The notes below the pieces were generated by a model. That model was not told where the DNA came from, ran no database searches, and was given only the letters and a program-made list of their open reading frames with translations. Positions 1-8,775 of a DNA stretch of 64,000 nucleotides are shown in pieces; the stretch's first letter is position 1; every line of letters begins with the position of its first letter. Source of the DNA: Novosphingobium colocasiae (GTDB lineage Bacteria; Pseudomonadota; Alphaproteobacteria; Sphingomonadales; Sphingomonadaceae); the NCBI RefSeq assembly GCF_014652555.1, contig NZ_BMZA01000001.1:694880-758879 (forward strand), in the 5' to 3' direction. A program made the position numbers and the translations under genes.

Positions 1-79
1 CAACCGCACCGATCGCCCAGGTGCCGCCTTTACCATCCGCTTTGCGGCGGACCAGTTGCGGGAGCTGCCCGGCCTATGA
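1..79 (+). CDS. kdpD: KdpD sensor histidine kinase, C-terminal end only
   Basis: The first 79 bases read in frame as the last 25 residues of a protein that ends ...AAFTIRFAADQLRELPGL and stops at TGA 77-79. The GAAFTIRF stretch resembles the end of a histidine-kinase ATPase domain (the G2 box followed by the last beta strand). The stop overlaps the ATG of the downstream KdpE-type regulator (ATGA, 76-79), which is the usual kdpD-kdpE arrangement. The identity therefore rests mainly on the neighbour. The rest of the gene, and probably kdpFABC, lies upstream outside the window. Confidence 0.6.
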   Translation, partial: NRTDRPGAAFTIRFAADQLRELPGL

Positions 80-765
80 AGACCCCGCTGACCGTGCTGG
101 TGGTGGATGATGAACCGGCGATCCGGCGGCTGCTCCACGCCGGCCTTGTGCGCGCCGACTATCGCGTGGTCGAGGCGGGGACCGCGCGGGAGGCGCTGAC
201 GTCGGTGCAGATCGACAAGCCGGATATCGTCCTGCTCGATCTCGGCCTGCCGGACCGGGACGGGCTGGAACTGATCCCGATCATCAAGGCTGCCGGCGCG
301 GCGGTGATTGTCGTATCGGCGCGCGATGCGACCGACCAGAAGGTCGCCGCGCTCGATCTGGGGGCGGACGACTATGTCTCCAAGCCGTTCGACAGCGAGG
401 AAGTCCTTGCCCGCATCCGCGCCGCCTTGCGCCATCGCCTCGCCAGCACCACCAGCGATCCGGTGGTCCGCCAGGGCGATGTGGAGATCGATCTGGCGCT
501 GCGGCTGGTGCGCAAGGCGGGCCGCGAGGTCCACCTGACGCCGAAGGAATACGGCTTCGTCGCGGAGCTGGCGAAAAGCCCCGGCAAGGTCGTCACCCAC
601 AGCAGTCTGCTGCGTGAAGTGTGGGGACCGGGCCACGAAACCGACGTCGAATACCTGCGCGTCGCGGCAAGGGGCGTGCGGCGAAAGCTGGAAGACGACC
701 CCGCCCGCCCCTCGCTGATCCGCAACGAGCCCGGTGTCGGATATCGGCTGGTCACCTCGTATTGA
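76..765 (+). CDS. kdpE: KdpE-type response regulator (OmpR/PhoB family)
   Basis: This 229-residue two-component response regulator has a receiver domain at about residues 6-120, with acidic pocket D11-D12, phosphoacceptor D55 (LLDLGLPDRDG), S81 and K103 (SKPF). A winged-helix DNA-binding domain follows at about 130-227 (LTPKEYGFVAELAKSPGKVV, then EYLRVAARGVRRKLE and GVGYRL). The length and C-terminal motifs match KdpE, which switches on the high-affinity potassium ATPase operon kdpFABC. Its start overlaps the stop of the upstream kinase gene by four bases, so the two are translationally coupled. The kdp assignment is by resemblance; the potassium pump genes are not visible here. Confidence 0.8.
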   Translation: MKTPLTVLVVDDEPAIRRLLHAGLVRADYRVVEAGTAREALTSVQIDKPDIVLLDLGLPDRDGLELIPIIKAAGAAVIVVSARDATDQKVAALDLGADDYVSKPFDSEEVLARIRAALRHRLASTTSDPVVRQGDVEIDLALRLVRKAGREVHLTPKEYGFVAELAKSPGKVVTHSSLLREVWGPGHETDVEYLRVAARGVRRKLEDDPARPSLIRNEPGVGYRLVTSY

Positions 766-914
766 ATGGTGTCAGGTAGCGGGTCGAAGATTTGTGATGA
801 AATAACAGATATCAGCGCGATTTGCGTCTCGCGTACAGAAGTGAGCGGAACTTCGCAGTGCGGATCAAGTTCCTGATTACACTCGCCCGCTCGGGCTGAT
901 TACGTGGAATCAGG

Positions 915-1580
915 ATGCCTCCCTCACTCGCCGATCGTTTCAAGGATTTCATCACCGACCGTGCCTTCCCCTGCGTCGGCGCGAAAAGCGCGTTGGCGCG
1001 GGGTACTCTCAAGATCGTGCCGTGCCGGCTTCTGACCAGCGCCTGGAACGATGTCCAGATTCATCGTGAACTGGCGCAATGGTCGCTGGACTACCGCCGC
1101 GAGCCCGGGCTGTTCCGGTCGCTCGCCTTCGTTTTCGAGGGGCCTGACGATCTGGGCGAGGCACAGTTCGAACGGGCGATGTGGGAGCGGGTGCAGTCAC
1201 TCGCCGACAAGGATGCCTGGCTGGAGCAGCCTTACGACAGCCGGGTCAGCTCCGACCCCGACGATCCGCACTTCTCGCTCAGCTTCGGCGGCGAGGCCTA
1301 TTTCGTGGTCGGCCTGCATCCCCACGCCACGCGCCCGGCGCGCCGGTTCGATACGCCGGTGCTGGTTTTCAACCTGCACGACCAGTTCGAGACGCTGCGC
1401 GCGCAGGAGCGGTACGAGCCGATCCGGCAGACTATCCTGGAACGCGATCTGGCGCTGGCGGGTTCGGTCAACCCCATGCTGGCGCGCCACGGCGAACGCA
1501 GCGAGGCGTCGCAATATTCCGGCCGGGCGGTGAGCGAGGACTGGCGCTGCCCGTTCCGCGACAAGCGGAGCGCGGGCTGA
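915..1580 (+). CDS. YqcI/YcgG family protein (GntA-like haem-dependent N-hydroxylase family)
   Basis: The 221-residue protein carries the family hallmarks of YqcI/YcgG: an N-terminal FPCVGAKSAL block (Cys20), a HPHATRPARRF block (residues 135-145) followed by VFNLHDQFETLR, and a C-terminal DWRCPF ending. Characterised members of this family (GntA in guanitoxin synthesis, AglA in argolaphos synthesis) are haem-dependent enzymes that N-hydroxylate guanidino compounds such as arginine derivatives. The substrate here is unknown. The stop codon shares its last base with the start of the downstream DUF1989 gene (TGATG), so the two are almost certainly co-expressed and functionally linked. No helix-turn-helix or transporter gene is attached. 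Confidence 0.85.
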   Translation: MPPSLADRFKDFITDRAFPCVGAKSALARGTLKIVPCRLLTSAWNDVQIHRELAQWSLDYRREPGLFRSLAFVFEGPDDLGEAQFERAMWERVQSLADKDAWLEQPYDSRVSSDPDDPHFSLSFGGEAYFVVGLHPHATRPARRFDTPVLVFNLHDQFETLRAQERYEPIRQTILERDLALAGSVNPMLARHGERSEASQYSGRAVSEDWRCPFRDKRSAG

Positions 1581-2164
1581 TGGCCGCTCCCCACCGCATC
1601 GCGCCGCGTTCCGGGGTGGCCTTCGAACTGCGTCGGGGGCAGGCGCTGACGGTGATAGACCCCGAAGGCCGTCAGGTCGCCGACCTGCTGGCCTTCGCGA
1701 GCGACGATGTGCGCGAGGTGATCTCGAACGGACGCACCTTCGATTACGAGGAGACCATTCATCTGGGGACCGGCAACCGGCTATGGTCCAATCGCTCGAA
1801 CGTACTGCTGACGATCGAAGAGGATACCGTGGGTCGCCACGACTTCCTGCTGACCCCCTGCAGCGAGGCGACCTTTCGCCACTTCTATCCCACCCAGCCG
1901 GTCCATCGCGGCTGCTTCGGCAACCTTGCCGCCGCGCTGGCCCCCTGGGGGATCGTGCCGGACGATATCCCGGTCGCCTTCAATTGCTTCATGCAGGTGC
2001 CGGTGGACGGCAGCGGCAAGCTGAAAGTCCTGCCCCCCGATACCCGCCCCGGCGACAGCATCCGCTTCCGCGCCGAACGGGATCTGGTCATCGGCCTGAC
2101 CGCGTGCTCGGCTTATGACAGCAACGGCGGCAGCTTCAAACCGATCGATTACCGGGTAGACTGA
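1580..2164 (+). CDS. DUF1989 / urea carboxylase-associated family protein
   Basis: This is a 194-residue DUF1989 protein. It has the typical start (a beta-rich EVRRGQALTVIDPEGRQVADL-like region), the YEETIHLGTGNRLWSN block, and three family cysteines: C94 in LTPCSEATF, C112 and C136 in FNCFMQV, with H88 nearby. These are candidate metal ligands. Known relatives include the carboxyguanidine deiminase subunits and urea-carboxylase-associated proteins, which act on small guanidino or urea-type nitrogen compounds. The ATG overlaps the stop of the upstream YqcI/YcgG gene by one base. A sensible inference is that the pair converts or detoxifies an N-hydroxylated guanidine, but the actual reaction is not known. 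Confidence 0.85.
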   Translation: MAAPHRIAPRSGVAFELRRGQALTVIDPEGRQVADLLAFASDDVREVISNGRTFDYEETIHLGTGNRLWSNRSNVLLTIEEDTVGRHDFLLTPCSEATFRHFYPTQPVHRGCFGNLAAALAPWGIVPDDIPVAFNCFMQVPVDGSGKLKVLPPDTRPGDSIRFRAERDLVIGLTACSAYDSNGGSFKPIDYRVD

Positions 2165-2307
2165 GCGGATTCGGAGGCGCCACCGCCAGCGCCCGGCCTC
2201 AGCGTGAACCTGGCTATGTCGGCAAACTGATTGGCCTGGGATGGCGCAGGGGGGAGGCCGGAACGACATCACGGCCGAAAGACGGAAATGCTGAGATGCG
2301 CAAACTT

Positions 2308-2381
2308 TGGAGGCCCGAGCCGGAATCGAACCGGCGTGCACGGATTTGCAGTCCGCTGCGTCACCACTCCGCCATCGGGCC
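2308..2381 (-). tRNA. tRNA-Cys (GCA)
   Basis: The minus strand folds into a standard cloverleaf: acceptor stem GGCCCGA/TCGGGCC, anticodon loop CTGCAAA with anticodon GCA, T-arm with GGTTCGATTCC, discriminator U and an encoded CCA end (2308-2310). The U discriminator and GCA anticodon identify cysteine. It lies downstream of, and on the same strand as, the RNB ribonuclease gene. Confidence 0.95.
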
Positions 2382-2447
2382 ATCCGTGTGGAGAGGGGCC
2401 CCCTAACAACTGTCCCTGCCGGGTGCAACTCGTTTTGCGTCTCGCGG

Positions 2448-3842
2448 TCAGGCGGGGGTGAAGGTCAGGGTGCGGTGGACCGGGTCGGCGTGGGTGAGGA
2501 TGACTTCCACGTCGTCGCCGGGGAATACCTCGGGCGCGAGCATGGTCGATATCACCGGCAGGTCACGCAAGTGGAGCGAGGCCTTGTCGCCGCGCACGTC
2601 GGTGACCGTCGCGTGGAAGCGGCAGCCTTCGAGGTTGGCCATCATCGCGGTTTCGGCGAGGTTGATGACCTCGCGTTCGATCCGCCCGTCGCGGGCGGCG
2701 GCGCGGGACATGACGGCGGGGAGGCGGGTGAAGGCCTCTTCTATGCCCGGCGGCATTGGCCGTCCCCCGGCGATCGCCAGCACCGCTTCCAGCACGAAGC
2801 GATCGGCCAGCCGCCGTAGCGGCGCGGTAGCGTGGGCATAGGGCGCGGCGACGGCGGCGTGCCAGGGCGGTTCGGCCGGGTCGAACGGCTTGTAGCCGGC
2901 ACCCGGTGCGGCGCGGCGGATCGCCATCATGAAGGCGGCATGCGGTGGCTTCGCGGGATCGAGCGTGGCTTCGATCTGGTCGAGCGATTGCCCGGCCGGC
3001 CAGTCGATGTGCAGCGCCGGCGCAGTCGCGCGCAGGCGTTCCTGCGCCCGCGCGTCGGGTTCGGGCATGGTCCGGAACAGCCCGGTCCGCGCGTCCATCA
3101 TCGCCCGCGCCACCGCCATGTTCGCGGCGAGCGACAGCGCGGCATTGCGCTGTTCGGCGGGCAGGGCTGGCCGGAAGGCGAGGGCGAAGCCGCCGCGTCC
3201 GTTGCTTTCGACCTGCTGCTCGGGCGGATCGACCCGCGCCGCGCCGCGCGCCTGCTCGGCCGCAGCCAGCCGGGCGGCGAGCGGGGCGAAACCATCGGGC
3301 AGATCGGTGTCGCGCACGGTTTCGTATGCCAGCTTCGCTCGGCTGCGGATCACCGCGCGCTCCACCGTATCGAGCTGCACTGCGCCGGCCGGGTCCACCC
3401 GCACCGTCAGCACCACGGCGCGCCGATCACCGTCTGGGAGCAGGCTGGCCGCGCCTTCGCTCAGCACCGGGGGATAGAGGCTGGCCTTGCCGTCCGGCAG
3501 ATAGGTCGTCTCCCCGCGCGCCCAGGCTTCGCGATCAATGACGTCGCCATCGCGGACGAAAGCACCGATGTCGGCAATGGCATAGTGCAACAGCCAGTCC
3601 GCCCCGGCCGCTTCGATGCAGAACGCCTGGTCGAGATCGACCGCGCCCGCCGGGTCGAGCGTGACGAAGGGGCGGGCGGTGCGATCCGTGTATTCACCCG
3701 GCGGCGGTGCACCCGCGCGGGCGACGGCGGCCGTGGCCGCCTCGGTCACCTCCGGCGGGAAGCCGGCGGGGACGGAGAATTCCTCGCGGATTTGCGCAAG
3801 GCCCTGCGTCAGCAGCCGGTCGGGATCGCGCAGTGCCTTCAT
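2448..3842 (-). CDS. RNB-domain exoribonuclease (RNase II/R family)
   Basis: This 464-residue protein is dominated by an RNB catalytic domain. The Mg-binding Asp cluster is in the TLDPAGAVDLDQAFCIE stretch, followed by DWLLHYAIADIGAFV and SLYPPVLSEGAASLLPDG. The last acidic residue is Gln (VDLDQ instead of DFDD), as in the shorter RNase II-like branch found in actinobacteria and Deinococcus. There are no N-terminal cold-shock domains; the last about 70 residues look like a small S1-type beta barrel. The start is placed at the ATG at 3842 (MKALRDPD). An in-frame ATG 12 codons upstream (3878) exists, but its extension MPSRPPCAPLAR looks non-conserved. The role is 3'-5' RNA decay in the cytoplasm. 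Confidence 0.85.
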   Translation of the reverse strand: MKALRDPDRLLTQGLAQIREEFSVPAGFPPEVTEAATAAVARAGAPPPGEYTDRTARPFVTLDPAGAVDLDQAFCIEAAGADWLLHYAIADIGAFVRDGDVIDREAWARGETTYLPDGKASLYPPVLSEGAASLLPDGDRRAVVLTVRVDPAGAVQLDTVERAVIRSRAKLAYETVRDTDLPDGFAPLAARLAAAEQARGAARVDPPEQQVESNGRGGFALAFRPALPAEQRNAALSLAANMAVARAMMDARTGLFRTMPEPDARAQERLRATAPALHIDWPAGQSLDQIEATLDPAKPPHAAFMMAIRRAAPGAGYKPFDPAEPPWHAAVAAPYAHATAPLRRLADRFVLEAVLAIAGGRPMPPGIEEAFTRLPAVMSRAAARDGRIEREVINLAETAMMANLEGCRFHATVTDVRGDKASLHLRDLPVISTMLAPEVFPGDDVEVILTHADPVHRTLTFTPA

Positions 3843-3994
3843 CCGCGCGAGTGGAGCGCATGGGGGCCTGCTTGGCAAGAGGGCGGGAACGCTTGGCGGC
3901 CCAGGCGGCTTTCTCCGCTTGAGGCCTCCCTGTCACGTCTGACATGATGGCCGGCCCACCGGAATGAACCGGAGGGCAGCGGCGGAGAAGGCTT

Positions 3995-4528
3995 TTGTTG
4001 CTAGGCGTGGTACTTGCTGGCGGGAAATCGTCGCGCTTCGGCAGTGACAAGGCGCTGGCCGAACTGGATGGCCATTCGCTGCTGGCGCTGGCGGTGGATA
4101 CGCTGTCAGGCTGGTGCGAACGGGTGGTGGTGTGCGGGCGAGAGCAGGCACCCGCGCCGACCCTGCCCGATTGGCCGCGGGCCGGGATGGGGCCGCTCGG
4201 CGGGCTGGCGGCGGCGCTGCGCCATGCCTGCGACGAAGGCTACGAGCATGTCCTCAGTTGCGGGGTGGACGCGGGGCGGCTGCCCGATGATCTGCCCGGG
4301 CTGTTGCAGCCGGGGCCCGCCTGCCTGATCGATCAGCCGGTGATCGGCCTGTGGCCGGCCAGCGCCGCCTCCGTGCTCGAACGCCTGCTGCTGTCCGACG
4401 AGCGCCATTCGATGCGGCATTTCGCCGAGCTGTGCGGGGCGCGAGAGGTGCGGATCGCAGGCGCGATCCCCAACATCAATACGCCGCAGGACCTGGCCGC
4501 GCTGACCGGTTTGCAGCCGCCGCGCTGA
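3995..4528 (+). CDS. mobA: Molybdenum cofactor guanylyltransferase MobA
   Basis: The 177-residue protein begins with the nucleotidyltransferase signature LAGGKSSRFGSDKAL (residues 7-21). It continues with GPLGGLAAALRHA and the C-terminal NINTPQDLAAL typical of MobA. It would transfer GMP from GTP to molybdopterin, giving the MGD form of the cofactor. The reading frame opens with TTG at 3995 (MLLGVV); no ATG is available in a better place. It is slightly shorter than E. coli MobA. It converges with the regulator gene on the other strand (4532), with only three bases between. Confidence 0.85.
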   Translation: MLLGVVLAGGKSSRFGSDKALAELDGHSLLALAVDTLSGWCERVVVCGREQAPAPTLPDWPRAGMGPLGGLAAALRHACDEGYEHVLSCGVDAGRLPDDLPGLLQPGPACLIDQPVIGLWPASAASVLERLLLSDERHSMRHFAELCGAREVRIAGAIPNINTPQDLAALTGLQPPR

Positions 4529-4531
4529 CGG

Positions 4532-5338
4532 TCAGATGCCGGTCTGCGGGTTTCCCCGGCCGTTCGCCTTGCGGACCCCTGGTTCTTGCGGCAGCGGGTC
4601 CGGGACAGCGTAGAGCGTTGTTCCGTGGCAGTGGGCCAGATCGCGCACGCACAGGCGATAGCCGCCGGTGTTGCACGTCTCGATGATCCGGGGCAGGCCG
4701 ACGTCCGACAGTTTGCGCCGCAGCCGCGACATATGGACGGCGATGCTGTTGGTTTCCGGGATGAAGCCCATGTTCCACACGTCGCGGATCAAATCCGGCT
4801 TGCTCACCGTTACATCGGGACTGTCAGACAGTCGCCACAGCAGGGTGAATTCGCGCGGGTTGAGATCGAGCGGCCTGCCGGCGAAATAGGCATCACGGCC
4901 CAGTAGGTCGATCCGCAGGCGGCCAAACGTGCGAAACCGGGGCAGGTAGGCTGATCGCGTCACCAGCCGCTTCGCGCGCACCGCCAGTTCCTCCAGTGTC
5001 ACGTCGTCGCCCAGAACCTCGGCAAAACCCATGCCGACCAGCACGGCCCGCTGGCTCGATGCGGTTACCCCCAGCACTATGGCCATGGTGCGCTCCGCCT
5101 CGCTGAAGCCGACCAGCGCGCACATCATCGCCGCGCTGTCCATCCCGGCCGCGTCGAACAGGCTGACCCGTCCGGTGCGAAAAGAACTATCGTCGAGAGT
5201 CCATCCGAACCGGCGCAAATCCCGCTCCGGGACGATTTTTCCCAAAGGCCGGAACCGCAGTTCCGGGTGATCCTCTGCTGTCTTGCCAGTCTGATCCTGA
5301 GCTGCCCGTATGTGCATATCTGTCACGCTTTGCCCCAC
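4532..5338 (-). CDS. Winged-helix regulator with an atypical receiver-like N-terminus
   Basis: The C-terminal part (about residues 135-235) is a clear OmpR/PhoB winged helix: LDLNPREFTLLWRLSDSP, then NSIAVHMSRLRRKLSD and ETCNTGGYRLCV. Residues about 55-130 resemble a receiver domain in spacing (TMAIVLGVTASS... LVGMGFAEVLGDDVTLEELAVRAKRLV). However, the N-terminal acidic pair and the conserved Lys of the KPF motif are missing, so normal phosphorylation is unlikely. There is no kinase next to it. Start at 5338, with an in-frame ATG at 5317 as alternative. An inverted repeat just upstream may be its own operator. The target genes cannot be read from the sequence. Confidence 0.7.
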   Translation of the reverse strand: MGQSVTDMHIRAAQDQTGKTAEDHPELRFRPLGKIVPERDLRRFGWTLDDSSFRTGRVSLFDAAGMDSAAMMCALVGFSEAERTMAIVLGVTASSQRAVLVGMGFAEVLGDDVTLEELAVRAKRLVTRSAYLPRFRTFGRLRIDLLGRDAYFAGRPLDLNPREFTLLWRLSDSPDVTVSKPDLIRDVWNMGFIPETNSIAVHMSRLRRKLSDVGLPRIIETCNTGGYRLCVRDLAHCHGTTLYAVPDPLPQEPGVRKANGRGNPQTGI

Positions 5339-5343
5339 GTTGA

Positions 5344-5371
5344 CCGGGTTTCCTTCCCCAAGGAACCCCGG
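5344..5371. promoter_or_regulatory. Inverted repeat upstream of the winged-helix regulator
   Basis: CCGGGTTTCCTT (5344-5355) and AAGGAACCCCGG (5360-5371) form 12-base arms with one mismatch around CCCC. The repeat ends six to thirty bases upstream of the regulator start at 5338, in its 5' region. It could be an autoregulatory operator or a leader hairpin; there is no T-run to make it a terminator on the minus strand. Confidence 0.4.
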
Positions 5372-5466
5372 CCTTCGTGGTCAGCTAACGGCGATAAGAC
5401 AGCACCCACAACTCACATTTAATTACAGGGAAGGGCTGTGATTTTCCAACATTTCAATATGTTAAT

Positions 5467-6684
5467 TCAGGCGGCAGAACTATTTACACCCATCGAGGTG
5501 AGATATTTCTTGATGTTGCGGGCGGCCTGGCGAAGCCGCTGTTCGTTCTCCACCATGGCGATCCGGACGAAGCCTTCGCCATCCTCGCCGTAACCCACGC
5601 CGGGGGCGACCGCCACTTCGGCATGTGTCAGCAACTGCTTTGAGAATTCGAGGCTGCCCATGTCCTTGAGCGCCGGGGGCAGTGGGGCCCACGCAAACAT
5701 TGACGCCTTGGGGCTCGGGATGTCCCAGCCGGCCCGGCCGAACGCCTCGACCATGACGTCGCGGCGCTTCTGGTAGAGTTCGCGGTTCTTCTCGACGATG
5801 TCCTGCGGACCGTTCAGCGCGGCGCAGGCGGCGGCCTGGATCGGGGTGAACGCCCCGTAATCGAGGTAGGACTTCACCCGCTTGAGCGCGGCGATCAGCT
5901 TGGGGTTGCCGACCGCAAAGCCCACGCGCCACCCCGCCATCGAGAACGTCTTGGACATCGAGGTGAATTCGACCGCGATGTCTTTGGCCCCCGGCACTTC
6001 GAGGATCGAGCGGGTCGGCTGACCGTCGTAATAAAGTTCGGAATAGGCCAGATCGGAGAGGACCCAGACCTTGTTTTCCTTCGCCCAGGCGACCAGCCGT
6101 TCGTAGAATGCCAGATCCACCGTTTCGGCGGTCGGGTTGGACGGGTAGTTGACGATCAGGATCGATGGACGCGGCACGGTGAACGCCATCGCCCGGTCGA
6201 GCGAGCGCCAGTAGCCTTCGTCGGGCGTCGTCGGCACGGAGCGGATCGTCGCCCCGGCGATGATGAAGCCGAAGGTGTGGATCGGATAGCTGGGGTTGGG
6301 GGCCAGCACCACATCGCCGGGCGCGGTGATCGCGGTGGCAAGGCTGGCGAGCCCTTCCTTGGATCCCATCGTCATCACCACTTCGGTTTCGGGATCGAGT
6401 TCCACGTTGAAGCGGCGGGCGTAATAGTTGGCTTGGGCGCGGCGGATGCCGGGAATGCCCGAGCTTGCCGAATAACCGTGCGCGTCCGGCTTCTGCGCCA
6501 CCTCGCACAGCTTGTCGATCACGTGGGCGGGCGGTGGCAGGTCCGGGTTGCCCATCCCCAGGTCGATGATGTCCCGGCCCGCCTGGCGTGCCGCATGGCG
6601 CATCGCGTTCACTTCGGCGATGACATAGGGCGGCAGTCGCTTGATGCGGTAGAACTCGTCTTCCATGACCTGTGTTGATTCCAT
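5467..6684 (-). CDS. alaC: Alanine-synthesising aminotransferase (AlaC-type, PLP-dependent class I)
   Basis: The approximately 405-residue protein matches AlaC closely along its length: RIKRLPPYVIAEV, DIIDLGMGNPDLPPP, HGYSASSGIPGIRRA, TMGSKEGLASL, APNPSYPIHTFG, and the PLP lysine in SMSKTFSMAGWRVGF. AlaC makes alanine from pyruvate and glutamate, and related proteins act in methionine/lysine pathways. Start chosen at 6684 (MESTQVMEDEF); an internal ATG at 6666 is also possible. The frame remains open to 6786 but that part looks non-coding. It is divergent from phaC, with about 225 bases between. Confidence 0.85.
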   Translation of the reverse strand: MESTQVMEDEFYRIKRLPPYVIAEVNAMRHAARQAGRDIIDLGMGNPDLPPPAHVIDKLCEVAQKPDAHGYSASSGIPGIRRAQANYYARRFNVELDPETEVVMTMGSKEGLASLATAITAPGDVVLAPNPSYPIHTFGFIIAGATIRSVPTTPDEGYWRSLDRAMAFTVPRPSILIVNYPSNPTAETVDLAFYERLVAWAKENKVWVLSDLAYSELYYDGQPTRSILEVPGAKDIAVEFTSMSKTFSMAGWRVGFAVGNPKLIAALKRVKSYLDYGAFTPIQAAACAALNGPQDIVEKNRELYQKRRDVMVEAFGRAGWDIPSPKASMFAWAPLPPALKDMGSLEFSKQLLTHAEVAVAPGVGYGEDGEGFVRIAMVENEQRLRQAARNIKKYLTSMGVNSSAA

Positions 6685-6909
6685 GCTTGCGGCGGAATGT
6701 GCCGCGCCGCTCCTGTAGAAGATTACGCGCGGCGCGCAAATGGGAGTTGCGCCGGCTTCAGCGTGGCCATCGACGGTGCCGCGCATGCTGTCGGCGGATC
6801 GATCCCGATTTCGGGCTTAGCGGACTCGACAGGGGCGGGCCGACGGGTCCACTAAGGCAAACGTCCGGTGGGCGCGGGGCGCAGCGGATCGCGAGGGGAA
6901 TTGGTGCCG

Positions 6910-8775
6910 ATGGCGCATGACGTGGCCGATATGATGTCCAGCCTGTTCCAGGCGCAAGGTGAAGGCGTGGCCACGATCATGGGCAAGATGATGCCCGCTG
7001 CCGGCGCCACCGAAGCCGAGAAGATTGTCCACTGGGCCCAGGTTGCCGGGCGGATGCAGTCGATCTGGACCGATTTCCAGGTGGAGCAGATCGGGCAGGC
7101 GGCGGCCCCGAATTCGCACCTCAGCGATCCGGTGCGCTGGATCGCCACGGTGGAAGCGGTGCTGCGGCAACTGCCGCTGGCCGATCCCGATGTGCAGGCC
7201 GGGCTGTGGAACGAGGTGCTGGACCTGATCGGCACCGTCATGGGGCAATACGGCCTGGGCCCGCGCGCAAGCGAACAATCCGCCGGTGACGATCCCGCGC
7301 TGCCGCTGGCCGATCGCCGCTTCGCCGATCCCCGCTGGCGGCGTCAGCCGGTGTTCGCGCTGCTGCATCAGGTCTACCTGCTGCTGTCGCGACAGGTGAC
7401 GGCGCTGGCCGAATCGGTGGAAGGGATGGAGCCGGGCAAGAAGGCCCAGTTGATCTTCGCCACCAACATCCTGCTCGATGCGCTGAGCCCGGCGAATTTC
7501 CCGCTGACCAACCCCGTCGCTCTCGACAAGGCGGGCGAGACGCAGGGTGACAGTCTGGTGCGCGGGTTCGAGCATCTGGTGAGCGATCTGCGCAAGCGCC
7601 AGCTTACCCACACCGCGCCCGGCGCATTCGTGATCGGCGAGAATATCGCCACCACGCCCGGCAAGGTGATCCTCGAAACCCCGCTGTACCAGCTTATCCA
7701 GTACACCCCGACCACCGACAAGGTGCTCAAGACGCCGCTGCTGATCTTCCCGCCGTGGATCAACCGGTTCTACATCCTCGATCTCAACGCCAAGAAAAGC
7801 TTCGTGCGCTGGGCGGTGGAGCAGGGGGTGAGCGTGTTCATGGTGTCGTGGAAATCGGCCGATGCCACGCTCGCCGACGTGACTTGGGACGATTACATCC
7901 AGGCGCAGATGGATTGCATCGACACGGTATGCACCCGGCTTGCCGTGCCCGCGACGCACACCATCGGCTATTGCGTGGCCGGGACCACGCTGGCGGCGAC
8001 GCTGGCGGTGATGGCGCGCAAGGGCACGGCCGACAAGGTCGCCAGCGGCACCTTCTTCACCGCGCAGGTCGATTTCGAGGAAGCCGGCGATCTCAAGAAC
8101 TTCATCGACGATCAGCAGATCGATGCGATCGGCCGCTTGGCTACGGACGGCTACATCGACGGCCGGTACATGGCTGCGACGTTCAATATCCTGCGCGGCA
8201 ACGATCTGATCTGGAGCACGGTCCAAAAGAACTACCTGCTGGGCGAAGCCTATCCGGCTTTCGACCTGCTCCACTGGAACGGCGATGTCACGAACCTGCC
8301 GGCCAGGTGGCACCGCGATTACCTGCGCGATCTCTACCGTGACAACCGCATGGTGGTGCCCGATTCGCTGCAGGCCTGCGGCGAGCCGATCGACCTCAGG
8401 CGCATTCATACCCCGTGCTACATCCAGGCCGGGCGCGAGGATCATATCGCGCCGACGCACAGCGTATGGAAGCTGACCCGCTATCTGCAAGGGCCATGGA
8501 CGTTCCTGCTCGCCGGATCGGGCCATATCGCTGGGGTGGTCAACCCACCGTCCTCCGACAAGTACGGGTATTGGACGAACGACGATGCCCCGCGCTCGCT
8601 GGCCGAGTTCCAGTCGGGCGCGGTCGCGCATCCGGGCAGTTGGTGGCCGCACTGGATCGGCTGGATCCGGAGCCTTGACGCACAAACGGTGCCTGCGCGC
8701 GGCAAGCGCCGACCCGGCGGGCGTGGCGATCGGGTGATCGAGGATGCGCCGGGGCGTTACGTCGCCACGCGCTGA
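6910..8775 (+). CDS. phaC: Class I poly(3-hydroxyalkanoate) synthase
   Basis: The 621-residue protein is a PhaC: N-terminal domain (about 1-200), then an alpha/beta hydrolase core with the lipase-like box GYCVAG (nucleophile C355), catalytic D511 (GREDHIAP) and general base H539 (GSGHIAGVVN). FPPWINRFYILDL and DFEEAGDL are conserved synthase blocks. It polymerises (R)-3-hydroxyacyl-CoA on the surface of storage granules. Start set at ATG 6910, with GAGGGGAA about ten bases upstream; an upstream in-frame ATG (6868) lacks support. The phasin gene follows in the same direction after a promoter region, and a depolymerase lies 14 kb away. Confidence 0.95.
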   Translation: MAHDVADMMSSLFQAQGEGVATIMGKMMPAAGATEAEKIVHWAQVAGRMQSIWTDFQVEQIGQAAAPNSHLSDPVRWIATVEAVLRQLPLADPDVQAGLWNEVLDLIGTVMGQYGLGPRASEQSAGDDPALPLADRRFADPRWRRQPVFALLHQVYLLLSRQVTALAESVEGMEPGKKAQLIFATNILLDALSPANFPLTNPVALDKAGETQGDSLVRGFEHLVSDLRKRQLTHTAPGAFVIGENIATTPGKVILETPLYQLIQYTPTTDKVLKTPLLIFPPWINRFYILDLNAKKSFVRWAVEQGVSVFMVSWKSADATLADVTWDDYIQAQMDCIDTVCTRLAVPATHTIGYCVAGTTLAATLAVMARKGTADKVASGTFFTAQVDFEEAGDLKNFIDDQQIDAIGRLATDGYIDGRYMAATFNILRGNDLIWSTVQKNYLLGEAYPAFDLLHWNGDVTNLPARWHRDYLRDLYRDNRMVVPDSLQACGEPIDLRRIHTPCYIQAGREDHIAPTHSVWKLTRYLQGPWTFLLAGSGHIAGVVNPPSSDKYGYWTNDDAPRSLAEFQSGAVAHPGSWWPHWIGWIRSLDAQTVPARGKRRPGGRGDRVIEDAPGRYVATR

